Below are positions 34,959 through 43,383 of a stretch of DNA of 64,000 nt, piece after piece; positions within the stretch are counted from its first letter, which is position 1, and each line of letters begins with the position of its first letter. The stretch spans positions 124,001-188,000 of the forward strand of contig JABCYZ010000006.1 in assembly GCA_013289955.1 (NCBI GenBank). Reading direction: 5' to 3'. This stretch comes from Acidobacteriota bacterium (GTDB lineage: Bacteria; Acidobacteriota; Terriglobia; Acidiferrales; UBA7541). The notes below the pieces were generated by a model. It searched no databases. It saw only the letters and a program-made list of their open reading frames with translations, and was not told where the DNA came from. The position numbers and the translations under genes are program-made.

Positions 34959-35945
34959 ATGCAACGACAAGATCGCAGGGTATTTTTGAAGAGTTCCGTG
35001 GTGGCGTTGGCCGCGGGACTTGGACAGGGCAGTGACGTGCTCGTGGGCGGGGAAAAGGTTGGGGCTTGGACAGTCGTTGAAAGTGCGGGCCATGGACCGC
35101 AAAAGGCGTTTTTGGGGAATGAAGGGAAGAAGCCGCTGCGGCTGGGACTGATTATTGGCATCGGGAATGATCCGGATGCGGCTTTGGCGAAGGTCCATCA
35201 GTTGGGGTTGCCGACTTGTCAGGCGTACTGCGAGGAATTTGCCCCGGGGCTGGCGAAGAAATTGACCGGGGCGCTTGAGAAATATGGGATTGAGGCGACG
35301 TCCATTGTGGCAGGCGGGCCGGGGAAGGAAGTATGGGATTTTTATGGTGGGCCGGTAACGATCGGGTTGGTGCCGAGGGAGACGCGGGCGGCGCGGGTGG
35401 CGCATATCAAGAAGGCGTCGGACTTTGCCAAGGAGTGCGGCGTGGTGGCAGTGCAGACGCATTGCGGATTTATTCCCGAGAATCCGAACGATCCGGTTTA
35501 CTCGGAGACGGTGGGGGCGCTGAAGGATGTGGTGGGGTATTGCCGGCGGAATGGGCAGAACTTCCGGTACGAGACGGGGCAAGAGACGCCGATTACCTTG
35601 GTGCGGGCGATGGGCGATGTGGGGCTCGACAACCAGGGAGTGAATTTCGATTTGGCGAATTTGATTTTGTATGGGAAGGCGAATCCCGTGGATGCGATGG
35701 AGATTCTGGGGCCTTATGTGCAGGGGATTCATGCAAAGGACGGGCTCTGGCCGAAGAATCCGAAGGAGTTGGGGGAAGAGGTGGCGATCGGAAAAGGGAA
35801 GGTAGATTTCGAGCGGATTATTGCGCGGTTGAAAGAGATGAAGTATCCGGGAGCGGTGACGATTGAGCGGGAGATTTCGGGGCAGAAGCAGATGGACGAT
35901 GTGCGAGAAGCGAAGGAATATTTGGAGAGGTTGATAGGGGCGTAG
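34959..35945 (+). CDS. Exported sugar phosphate isomerase/epimerase-like TIM-barrel protein
   Basis: 328 residues. The N-terminus (RQDRRVFLKSSVVALAAGLG) is Tat-like. The TIM barrel of the xylose-isomerase-like (AP endonuclease 2) superfamily follows: LRLGLIIGIGNDPDAALAK, the Glu in RYETGQETPITL, the metal-site Asp in NFDLANLILYGK, HAKDGLWP, and TIEREISGQKQMDD. Such enzymes interconvert keto and aldo sugars or inositols using a divalent metal. It is the first of three sugar-enzyme genes on this strand (next at 36114 and 37453), all with Tat-like signals, which suggests a periplasmic sugar-modifying pathway. Substrate unknown. Confidence 0.85.
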   Translation: MQRQDRRVFLKSSVVALAAGLGQGSDVLVGGEKVGAWTVVESAGHGPQKAFLGNEGKKPLRLGLIIGIGNDPDAALAKVHQLGLPTCQAYCEEFAPGLAKKLTGALEKYGIEATSIVAGGPGKEVWDFYGGPVTIGLVPRETRAARVAHIKKASDFAKECGVVAVQTHCGFIPENPNDPVYSETVGALKDVVGYCRRNGQNFRYETGQETPITLVRAMGDVGLDNQGVNFDLANLILYGKANPVDAMEILGPYVQGIHAKDGLWPKNPKELGEEVAIGKGKVDFERIIARLKEMKYPGAVTIEREISGQKQMDDVREAKEYLERLIGA

Positions 35946-36113
35946 GAAAGCGGCCCGTGGTCCCAATGGCTTGATGCCTTCAAAGCGGAATGGGTGTCTG
36001 CCCCTAAATCCGCCGAGAATGACCCAGGGGAATGAAACTGGTTTATTGGGCGGTTTTTCTGGAGTAGGGTGGGGATCAAGATTTCGGGAGATTTGACCAT
36101 GAGGGGGAGCGAG

Positions 36114-37402
36114 ATGGCGAATGACAGCACTGAGAAAAATGAGATGGGGCGAAGAAAGTTCCTTGGAACGGCGGCGGCCGTGGGAGGAGTCATGTTTATA
36201 CCGGCGGGGCGGGTTTGGGGCTCCAGGCGAACTCACAGTTGCGCGTCGGGCTGCTTGGATGCGGGGGGCGGGGGACTGAGGACGCCACCAACCTTTTCGA
36301 GACCGGCGGGGCCCGCGTTGTGGCTTTGGCTGACATGTTTCAGGACCAGTTGGATGTAGCCAGGGCTTCGTTCGACAAGATGCAGTCGGCGAAGGGTTAT
36401 GCGGCAATCGATGGCGGGCAGTGCTTCGTTGGGCCTCGGGCTTACGAGGCTATGGCGCACTCCAAGGAAGTCGACGCGATTGTGATTGCTACGCCGCCGT
36501 ACTATCACCCGGCGCATTTGGAGGCCGTGGTCGCGGCGGGGAAGCATGTTTACTGCGAGAAGCCCGTGGCGGTGGATGTGCCGGGGGCGAAGAAGGTCCT
36601 GGAGATTGGGAAGCGGGCGGAGGGGAAGCTTAGCTTGGATGTGGGATTTCAGATCCGGGATTGTCCGCCGTTTGTGGAGTTGGTGAAGCGGATTCATCGC
36701 GGGGCGCTGGGGAATATTGTTTGCGGAGAAGCGCATTATTTGTCGGGGTATCTGGACCGGCCTAAGTGGGAGAAATCTTCGCCGGCCGAGCGGCGGCTGC
36801 GGAACTGGGTGTATGACCGTGTTCTCTCGGGGGACATTATTGTGGAGCAGAACATTCATGTGATTGATATCTGCAACTGGATTTTGAAGGGGCACCCGGT
36901 GAAGTGCGCAGGGACGGGAGGGCGCTCGGGGCGGCCGGTGGATGGAGACGTGTTTGGGAATTACAACGTGGTGTTTACGTATGCGGATGGGATCGACGTG
37001 ACGTTTAGCTCGACGCAATTTGCCAAGGGGTGGTGGGACGTGACGGAACGGTTTTTTGGGACAAAGGGAACGTCGCAGTCGCCGTACTCGGGGCCGCTGG
37101 GAATCTGGGGGGATGAGTCATGGCAGACGCCGTTGATTCCGGCCAAGGATGATCAGGGGTTTTCGGCGACGGGGAAATTTACTTCGAACCTGGAGTTTGC
37201 GGATGCGGAGAAGAAGAAGGCCTTTGTCGAGAGTATTACTTCGGGGAAATTTCATAATCAGGCGGAGAAGGGAGTGGAGTCGGCGGTGTCGTGCATGATG
37301 GCGCGCACGGCGGCTTATACGGGCAGGGAAGTGACTTGGGAGGAGCAGTGGAAGTCGAAGGAGGAGTGGGAGTCGAAGATTGATTTGGGGAAATTGGGTT
37401 GA
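36114..37402 (+). pseudogene. Gfo/Idh/MocA oxidoreductase with a frameshift after the Tat signal
   Basis: A Tat signal (EMGRRKFLGTAAAVGGVMF, then IPAGRVWGS) is read from the ATG at 36114. The enzyme body (NSQLRVGLLGCGGRGTEDAT onwards) lies in the next frame, from about 36225. Restoring one base in the CC at about 36222 would join them as GRVWGS-QANSQLRV, as in intact relatives. So there is a single-base deletion or a sequencing error. The body is complete: NAD-binding fold, CEKPVA motif (YCEKPVAVDVPGAKK), C-terminal beta sheet domain with EQNIHVIDICNW. If the shift is real, only an internal TTG (36215) could start a signal-less protein. Neighbours are two sugar isomerase-like genes. Confidence 0.85.
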
Positions 37403-37452
37403 GAGTGACTGGTGAATAGTAGAAGCGGCTAGTTTTCTGGGATGAGGTGGCG

Positions 37453-38400
37453 ATGAGCATAAAGACGCGGCGGGAGTTTGTGAAAGCGGGAGTAGGAGCG
37501 GCAGCTTGTGCGTTGGGCGTCGGCCGCGAAGCGCTGGCCAGAGCATTGGCGGCCGAAGCCGGCCGGGGGGCGGGAAGTGCTGCAGACGGCTTCTGGCCAG
37601 CGCCGCCGCTCGGGGTTAAGAAGGGGCTTGTGATGGACATGCTGCCTGCAAGGTTGAGCTACGCGGAGCGCTTTAAACTGGCGCGGGATGCGGGATTTGA
37701 GGTGGTGCAGGCGCCGACGACCCCGGACATGCATGAAGCGGAGGAGATGAAGAAGGCGGCGGACGGGGCGGGGATTCGGATGGATTCGGTGATGAACATG
37801 GACCACTGGAAGTATCCGCTGTCGTCGAGCGACGCGGCGGTGGTGGCAAAGAGCATGGAGGGGATGCGGACCTCGCTGCACAATGCAAAGCTGTGGGGAT
37901 CGGACGCGGTTTTGCTCGTTCCGGCGGTGGTGAATGCGGAGACCTCTTACCGCGACGCGTGGACGCGGTCAGAGAAGCAGATTCGCGAGTTGCTACCGAT
38001 GGCGGCGGAGTTGAAGGTGGTGATTGCCCTGGAAGAGGTTTGGAACAAATTTTTGCTGAGTCCGTTAGAGATGAAGAAATACGTCGAGGAGTTTGAGAGC
38101 CCGTGGATCAAGGCGTGGTTTGATGTGGGGAATGTGGTGCTCTACGGATATCCGCAGGATTGGATCCGGACGCTCGGAAAGAGCATCTACAAGGTGCATT
38201 TGAAGGACTTCAAGCGCAAAGAAAGTGGCTACGCCTGGGTGAACCTGGGCGACGGGGACGTGGACTGGGCGGCGGTACGGCAAGCGTTCCGGGAAGTTGG
38301 TTATTCGGGGAGCGTGATTGCGGAATTGGATGGCGGAGATGAAGCGTATTTGCGGGATGTGAGCAAGCGGATGGATCGCTTGGTGGTGGGAGTGGGATAG
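37453..38400 (+). CDS. Exported hydroxypyruvate-isomerase/sugar-epimerase-like protein
   Basis: 315 residues from the ATG at 37453; two codons upstream lies another ATG. The N-terminus has a twin-arginine signal (KTRREFVKAGVGAAACALG). The TIM barrel follows: RFKLARDAGFEVVQAP, the metal-binding Glu in VVIALEEVWNKFLLSP, AWFDVGNVVLYGYPQDW, YKVHLKDFKRK and VIAELDGGDEAYLRD. These match the pattern of metal ligands (Glu, Asp, His, Glu) in the xylose-isomerase-like superfamily. It lies 50 bases after the frameshifted oxidoreductase gene and likely shares its operon. Oxidoreductase plus isomerase pairs commonly process inositols or keto-sugars. Substrate unknown. Confidence 0.86.
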   Translation: MSIKTRREFVKAGVGAAACALGVGREALARALAAEAGRGAGSAADGFWPAPPLGVKKGLVMDMLPARLSYAERFKLARDAGFEVVQAPTTPDMHEAEEMKKAADGAGIRMDSVMNMDHWKYPLSSSDAAVVAKSMEGMRTSLHNAKLWGSDAVLLVPAVVNAETSYRDAWTRSEKQIRELLPMAAELKVVIALEEVWNKFLLSPLEMKKYVEEFESPWIKAWFDVGNVVLYGYPQDWIRTLGKSIYKVHLKDFKRKESGYAWVNLGDGDVDWAAVRQAFREVGYSGSVIAELDGGDEAYLRDVSKRMDRLVVGVG

Positions 38401-38526
38401 CGAGAAGGAAAGAGCAGAAGAGAGCCCAGGAGAACGCGGAGACGAAGAGCGCACGGCAGGTTCAGAGAGAAGAGGGGAAAGAGGAGTTGCGGGGATTCGG
38501 CGCGGGGCTGGGTAGGCGGTGAGGAG

Positions 38527-39465
38527 TCAGTTGGCGGCGGTGGCGGACACGCCGAGTTCCTTGAGCTTGGCGCGGGCTACGCGCTCTTCTTCGGTCCCAG
38601 GGTAGCGGCGGATGACTTCGCGCAGTTCGCGGATGCCGGCGGGCTTCTGGCCTAGTTCAATCAACGCCATCCCCTTTTTTAGACGGGCGGGTTCGATCTT
38701 GAAACCTTTCGGGTAGAGAGTGAGCACCTTGTCGTATTCAGCCACAGCGTCCTGATACTGCTTCTGGTGGTAGGCAATTTCGCCGAGATAGAACTGGGCG
38801 TTCGAGGCGAGGTCCGTGTCGCCGTAATACTTCAGGTAGTCGAGAAATTCCTGGCGAGCTAGATCGTATTTGCCGCTGGTGATATCGCGCAGGCCGTTGG
38901 AATAGAGCATGTCGGCGGAAGGAGCGGGAGAAGCGCCAGCCGAGGGGGAAGCGGAGTTGCTCGCTGCCGGGGGAGTGGCGATGCCGTCATTCGACGGTCT
39001 GGGGCCTATGCCGGGAGCGGTGCTGGCCGGGGCAGAGCCCGAAACTTTGGCGTCGATACTTTGGACGGCGCTTTGCAGATCGACGAGTTGCTGATTGAGT
39101 TTGCCGAGGCGCGATTTAATCTCTTCCAAATTATCCGAAAGGCCCTGGACCTGTGTGGACATGGTGTCAAGGCGAGCGCCGGAGTTGGCTTGCACGTCCT
39201 GAACGGATTTCTGGACGGTGCCCATGGTGGCGTTGAGCTTGCCGACATTGTCGCTGGCCTGTTCGACGAGGGTTTTGAGGACAGTGTGGTCCTGCGTGAT
39301 CTGCGTGGTCATGTCCTTCTGACCCTGAAGTAGCGTGGTGACGTCGCGCTGTAGGTCGATGATTTCGCGGGCGACAGCCTCCGCCGGGCGAGGGCCGATC
39401 AGGCTGCCGCCGAGCGCGCCGGCAAAAACAGCCGCCGCAAAAATGACGATGGTGCGGATTTTCAT
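38527..39465 (-). CDS. cpoB: CpoB/YbgF, Tol-Pal accessory protein
   Basis: 312 residues in the periplasm. A signal peptide (TIVIFAAAVFAGALGGSLIG) precedes a long coiled coil (about 35-140, for example LSDNLEEIKSRLGKLNQQLV, then DLQSAVQSIDAKV), the trimerisation region of YbgF. A Pro/Ala/Ser linker (about 145-185) leads to three TPR repeats (YDLARQEFLDYLKYYGDTDL, AQFYLGEIAYHQKQYQDAVA, ALIELGQKPAGIRELREVIR). In E. coli CpoB links Tol-Pal to peptidoglycan synthesis during division. It is the last gene of the tol cluster, 214 bases after pal, with a structured spacer between them. GAGGAGG lies just upstream of the ATG. Confidence 0.93.
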   Translation of the reverse strand: MKIRTIVIFAAAVFAGALGGSLIGPRPAEAVAREIIDLQRDVTTLLQGQKDMTTQITQDHTVLKTLVEQASDNVGKLNATMGTVQKSVQDVQANSGARLDTMSTQVQGLSDNLEEIKSRLGKLNQQLVDLQSAVQSIDAKVSGSAPASTAPGIGPRPSNDGIATPPAASNSASPSAGASPAPSADMLYSNGLRDITSGKYDLARQEFLDYLKYYGDTDLASNAQFYLGEIAYHQKQYQDAVAEYDKVLTLYPKGFKIEPARLKKGMALIELGQKPAGIRELREVIRRYPGTEEERVARAKLKELGVSATAAN

Positions 39466-39600
39466 GAAAAAAACCTCCTCAGATACTTCTACTCCTTAGA
39501 TGTAACCCAGAGCTGGAAAGAAAGTATTGCGAGCCAAGACGGAGCGGCGGTCCGAGAAGAATTTACGCACCATGACCTGGCCCTTGATTCACTTTAACGG

Positions 39601-39644
39601 CAGAGCCGCGCGGGAGCAAGAGATTGCTCGGCCACGCGGCTCTG
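39601..39644. repeat. Nested hairpin between pal and cpoB
   Basis: Outer stem CAGAGCCGCG (39601-39610) / CGCGGCTCTG (39635-39644), perfect over ten pairs, with an inner stem GAGCAA/TTGCTC (39614-39619 / 39624-39629) and loop GAGA. Neither strand has a T-run after it. In the minus-strand transcript it follows the pal stop by 36 bases, so it may protect the pal 3' end or attenuate read-through to cpoB. Confidence 0.6.
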
Positions 39645-39679
39645 TCGGTCATCGAACAGTTACGAGGTTGTAGGAAGCG

Positions 39680-40435
39680 CTACGGCACACGAACGAAGTG
39701 GCCGACGCGGTTCTTCTGCCAGCATTCCTCAGTGCTCTCTGTGCAGAGGGGCCTCTCCTTGCCGAGGCTTGTCGTATTGATGCGGTCGGCGGAGATGCCG
39801 AGGGAGACGAGATAGTTCTTGACGGCCGTGGCGCGACGATCGCCGAGGACGAGGTTGTATTCGGTCGAGCCACGTTCGTCGCAGCGGCCTTCGACGGTCA
39901 CTCTCACTTCCGGATGATTGCGCAGGAATTCGGCGGTCTTGCCGAGAGCGTCGCGGGCATCCGCGCGGATGTCAGCTTTGTTGAAATCGAAGTAGGCGTC
40001 GCGAACTTCTCTGAGGAAAAGTTCGTCGATCGTGGGTCCAGCCGGCGGCGGGGGAGGCGGCGGAGGCGGCGCTGCTACGGTGACGCGAACGCTGGAGTCA
40101 GCCGAGCCGCCGGGACCGCTCGCGGTGATCGTGTAGGTCGTGGAGTCCGACGGGGTCACTTTCGTCGAGCCTTGAGCCGTCACGGCGCCGACTCCGGGAG
40201 AAATGGCGAGCTGCGTGGCATCGGTCGAGGTCCAGCTCAGCGTCGTGGAATCTCCCGTGTTAATGGAGGTTGGGTTAGCCTGCAGCGAGACGGTCGGGCG
40301 TGAGACCGGAGGCGGCGGAGGCGGCGGTGGAGGCGGAGCCGCTGCTGGCTTTTTAGCGCAACCCGCAGCAAATGTAATAGCGAGCATGGCAGTGAGAATG
40401 GCCCCACGACAGAAAGAGCTAGAAACCCGATTCAT
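39680..40435 (-). CDS. pal: Pal, peptidoglycan-associated lipoprotein with extra Ig-like domain
   Basis: Outer-membrane lipoprotein of 251 residues. The signal ends in a lipobox-like FAAGC with the acylated Cys at 26. Ten prolines (34-43) precede an inserted domain at about 47-122 (SLQANPTSINTGDSTTLSWT to GSADSSVRVTVAA), which reads like a bacterial Ig-like fold. Nine prolines (123-131) follow, then the OmpA-type peptidoglycan-binding domain (YFDFNKADIRADARDALG, EGRCDERGSTEYNLVLGDRR, and GKERPLCTESTEECWQKNR). Ordinary Pal proteins are about 170 residues and lack the middle domain. It lies between tolB and cpoB as usual. Confidence 0.95.
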   Translation of the reverse strand: MNRVSSSFCRGAILTAMLAITFAAGCAKKPAAAPPPPPPPPPPVSRPTVSLQANPTSINTGDSTTLSWTSTDATQLAISPGVGAVTAQGSTKVTPSDSTTYTITASGPGGSADSSVRVTVAAPPPPPPPPPAGPTIDELFLREVRDAYFDFNKADIRADARDALGKTAEFLRNHPEVRVTVEGRCDERGSTEYNLVLGDRRATAVKNYLVSLGISADRINTTSLGKERPLCTESTEECWQKNRVGHFVRVP

Positions 40436-40544
40436 TCGAATCCTCCTCAGCGTAAGAATCCCTTGTTTGTCCCACCAGAGCTTTCATCCTATCACTAGCG
40501 GGCTGGGTTAGGTAAATACATCGTATCACGATATATTCAATATT

Positions 40545-40573
40545 GCACACAAACAAATGCGGCTGCGAGCCGC
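40545..40573 (-). terminator. Possible weak terminator after tolB
   Basis: On the minus strand GCGGCT/AGCCGC (40573-40568 with 40564-40559, loop CGC) is followed by ATTTGTTTGTGTG. The T-run is broken, so this is weak. It lies 113 bases after the tolB stop. Between it and pal is AT-rich DNA (CGATATATTCAATATTG) that could hold a separate pal promoter, beside ATCGT/ACGAT arms. Confidence 0.4.
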
Positions 40574-40685
40574 CGACAGCAACACAAAAAGCGTATTTCG
40601 GGGAATAACGCAACCACAGGTTCAGATGCGCGGCGCGAGAGGAAAGTTTCGAGGAATCTTTGTCCGCTCACTGCCGAGCGAAGCA

Positions 40686-42044
40686 TTATTTGGGCGACCA
40701 GTTGGGCGACTCGTTGTGGCCCTCGGTGGTGAGTTGGTGAGGCTGCGAGCCGTCGGCCAGCATGGACCAGATCTGCCGCGGGCCGGTGCGGGTGGATTCG
40801 AAGACGATATGGCGGCCGTCGGGCGCCCAACTGGGGCGCTCGTTGCGGGTTCCGGAGTCCGGCGTGAGATTGATGATGTGCTGGGAAGTGGGGTCCATGA
40901 CATAAATATCGTAGTTGCCGTCCGGGCGGCGCCAACTGAAGGCCAGAATCTGGCCGTTTGGCGACCAGGCAGGATCGATCAGGTAGCCTTTATCAGGGAG
41001 ATCGAGCAGGGTCACGTTGGTGCCGTCGGCGTTCATCATGTAGAGCTTGGGGATCCCGCCACGGTCACTCACGAATACTACGGATTGACCGGTCTTGGGG
41101 TTCCAGGCCGGCGAAGTGCTGCCACCAGTGGCGAAGGTCAGGCGCTTGGGTTTGCTGCCGTTGACGTCGGTGACGAAGAGCTCAGGGTTACCCAGCATGG
41201 AGGAGGAGAACATGATTTGCGTTCCATCGGGCGACCAGGCCGGAGCGCTGTTCGTGCCGCGGAAGCGGGGGAAAGAGATGACCTTGCCGGCGTCCATGGA
41301 ATACATGCAGATTTGGGCGTTAACGACGCCACTGTAGGGCTGATAGCAGGTGAAAGCGATGCGGGAGGCGTCGGGAGACCAGCGGGGCATCAGCGAGATG
41401 GTGCGGAGGCTGGTGAGCGGGTGCTGGTTGGCACCGTCGTAATCCATGACCCAGACTTCCTTGGCGCCTGTGCGGGAGCTAATGAAGGCGATCTGCGTGG
41501 AGGCGATACCCGGCAGGCCGCCGGAGAGTTTGAAGATGATCTCGTCGGCAAATTGGTGGGCAAATTTGCGGACTTGGGCGTCGGTGGGAGCGCCGCGATA
41601 GATTTTGCCGACTACGGACTCGCTCGAGGGGCTGGTGACATCGTAGAGCCAGGCCTGGATGGCGACCTCGGACGTGGTTTCCGCGAGGTTGCCGAAGGCG
41701 ACGTAATGGGCGTTGACCTGGGGATCGGTCCAGGAAGCGCGTTGGAGTTCACCGGGTTGCGTGGGGGATTGGGCGGGATAGAAACTTGGGCTCACAAGAT
41801 CGAGGATGCCGCTGAAGGCCAGGTCGTCGCGAACGATCTGGGTGAACTGCTGCGAGTGAGTTTTGGCGCTGTCGTCGCGGGGGCCGAAATCGGCTACCGC
41901 GAGACGGATTCTTTCTACACCGAGGCCCGTGCCCGTACGAAACCAGGGGCGCTGGTCCTCTTGCGCGCTCACGGGATGAGCTGCCAGGCCGAGCAATGCC
42001 GCCAAAGAAAGCAAATGGAAGAGTCTGGATTTCACTAGCACCAT
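40686..42044 (-). CDS. tolB: TolB, periplasmic beta-propeller of the Tol-Pal system
   Basis: 452 residues. The signal peptide is FHLLSLAALLGLAAHPVSAQ. The N-terminal alpha/beta domain (RIRLAVADFGPRDDSAKTHS to IYRGAPTDAQVRKFAHQFAD) is followed by the six-bladed WD40-like propeller with repeating (S/A)WSPDG and IAFTS blocks, for example LMPRWSPDASRIAFTCYQP, SAPAWSPDGTQIMFSSSML, IDPAWSPNGQILAFSWRRP. TolB docks on Pal and TolA to keep the outer membrane attached during division. The ATG at 42044 has GGAGGT only two bases before it, so one of the following GTG codons may be used instead. The next upstream gene (TonB/TolA-like) ends 47 bases before. Confidence 0.96.
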   Translation of the reverse strand: MVLVKSRLFHLLSLAALLGLAAHPVSAQEDQRPWFRTGTGLGVERIRLAVADFGPRDDSAKTHSQQFTQIVRDDLAFSGILDLVSPSFYPAQSPTQPGELQRASWTDPQVNAHYVAFGNLAETTSEVAIQAWLYDVTSPSSESVVGKIYRGAPTDAQVRKFAHQFADEIIFKLSGGLPGIASTQIAFISSRTGAKEVWVMDYDGANQHPLTSLRTISLMPRWSPDASRIAFTCYQPYSGVVNAQICMYSMDAGKVISFPRFRGTNSAPAWSPDGTQIMFSSSMLGNPELFVTDVNGSKPKRLTFATGGSTSPAWNPKTGQSVVFVSDRGGIPKLYMMNADGTNVTLLDLPDKGYLIDPAWSPNGQILAFSWRRPDGNYDIYVMDPTSQHIINLTPDSGTRNERPSWAPDGRHIVFESTRTGPRQIWSMLADGSQPHQLTTEGHNESPNWSPK

Positions 42045-42091
42045 TACCTCCGGTTTATCCCGCCACGCCTGACACCAACCACGGGGCGGCT

Positions 42092-42922
42092 TCAATGTGT
42101 CATAGAAAGATCAAAATCAAATATGACATCCACGCTGCTTCCGCTGTAATCGTTCGGCAACGGTCCAAAGTGAATGCCATCCAGTGCGCGGCGCGCGGAA
42201 TTGTCCATCGAGAGATTGCCGCTGGCCTGTGACATCTGGACGTTTGAAATGCTTCCGTCTCGATTGATGCGAAAGTTCATTACGCAATGGGCCTGGCGGG
42301 CAGCGCGAACGGCGGGATCAATGGTGGTCTGCAGCCAATTTTGCCCCACGCTGCGACGGACGGCCTCGATATACCAGCCGTAGCGGGAAGCGAAATCTCC
42401 TCCGCCCTGGCCCTTTACCGAAACGGGGCCGGAGCCACCGCCCGGGGTGGGCGCCGTCCCGGTGGGAAGATCGGGATTACCACCCGTGCCGTTCCTCACC
42501 GCGTTTTCTGGAGGGGGCACTTTGGGTTCGTCAATTTTGGAGGGATGCGTTAAGGGCTTTGGTTTGTCTTTCTTGAAGGGCGCAATTTTTTCGGCCGGTG
42601 CCGGAGGCTCGGGTTCCGGCTTCGGTTTGGGTTCTTCTTTCCACACGCCCTTTGTGGGATCGACGGTTTTGCTGTCGGTGATGACCGGCTGCGGTGGCAT
42701 GGGGATTCCAGACGCTGGGCCGACCAGTTTTACGTTGATGCTGCCGCTGGTCCCTCCGACATCGCCCCACTCCGGCCCCGTCAGGTGGAAATAGATCGAG
42801 ACGGCGATCCACAGGACGAGGAAGATGTGAAGAATCAGCGAGTAGATGAGAAATTTTCGGAGACCGAGGTCATCGGCCGATGCGGGGGGAAGTGGGATGA
42901 GCGAGTTGGCGGCGGTGCTCAT
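42092..42922 (-). CDS. TonB/TolA-like energy transducer
   Basis: 276 residues. An N-terminal membrane anchor (LIYSLILHIFLVLWIAVSIYF) precedes a Pro/Lys-rich periplasmic arm (KEEPKPKPEPEPPAPAEKI and DKPKPLTHPSKIDEPKVPPP). The C-terminal TonB/TolA-type domain (YIEAVRRSVGQNWLQTTID to FRINRDGSISNVQMSQASGN) ends LPNDYSGSSVDVIFDFDLS. Between tolR and tolB it holds the place of TolA, which links the TolQR motor to TolB-Pal. The C-terminal signature is more TonB-like, a common annotation for acidobacterial TolA. Starts two bases after the tolR stop. Confidence 0.9.
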   Translation of the reverse strand: MSTAANSLIPLPPASADDLGLRKFLIYSLILHIFLVLWIAVSIYFHLTGPEWGDVGGTSGSINVKLVGPASGIPMPPQPVITDSKTVDPTKGVWKEEPKPKPEPEPPAPAEKIAPFKKDKPKPLTHPSKIDEPKVPPPENAVRNGTGGNPDLPTGTAPTPGGGSGPVSVKGQGGGDFASRYGWYIEAVRRSVGQNWLQTTIDPAVRAARQAHCVMNFRINRDGSISNVQMSQASGNLSMDNSARRALDGIHFGPLPNDYSGSSVDVIFDFDLSMTH

Positions 42923-42924
42923 GT

Positions 42925-43353
42925 TCAGCGAGTGCGGGCCCGTTCCGAGAGCGGCTCCGTAACAATACTAATATTACTGACGCCGGATTGGCGTAGAGCG
43001 TCTATGACCTTGGCAAAGGTGCCGAAGGGAATGCTTTCGTCGGCGCGCAGAAAAACGGAGTCTTGCGGCTTTTTGAGCTGCGCCCTGACTTTCGTGCCGA
43101 GCTGGTTGATATTGACGGGAACGTCGGCGAGATAGATGAGCTGGTTCTTGTCGATGGTGATGACAAGGCGCGGCTCGTTGATTTCCTTGACCGTTTTGGT
43201 TTTGGGGACGTCTACTTCGATACCGGACTGGAGGATCGGCGCGGTGATCATGAAAATGATGAGCAGCACGAGAACAACATCGATGAACGGGACCATGTTG
43301 ATCTCGGAGAGTGTGCTCTGCGTTTGTTTGGAGAGTTGCGGCATAGTGTTCAT
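42925..43353 (-). CDS. tolR: TolR/ExbD biopolymer transport protein
   Basis: 142 residues with one membrane span containing the essential Asp: SEINMVPFIDVVLVLLIIFM, then ITAPILQSGIEVDVPK. The periplasmic domain follows (INEPRLVITIDKNQLIYLAD, RADESIPFGTFAKVIDALRQ). It forms the proton channel with TolQ and energises the TolA-type arm. It follows tolQ by 30 bases and precedes the TonB/TolA-like gene by two. Confidence 0.95.
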   Translation of the reverse strand: MNTMPQLSKQTQSTLSEINMVPFIDVVLVLLIIFMITAPILQSGIEVDVPKTKTVKEINEPRLVITIDKNQLIYLADVPVNINQLGTKVRAQLKKPQDSVFLRADESIPFGTFAKVIDALRQSGVSNISIVTEPLSERARTR

Positions 43354-43383
43354 TGGCCGCCGTGGGCTGGCAGCCGCAATAGC

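Noticed and set aside
34644..36407. A 587-codon minus-strand ORF
   Set aside because: It runs against the spermidine-synthase-like, isomerase and oxidoreductase genes and is Arg/His/Pro-rich. A shadow frame.
40557..42038. A 493-codon plus-strand ORF
   Set aside because: Antisense to tolB, whose propeller repeats and position in the tol cluster are clear.
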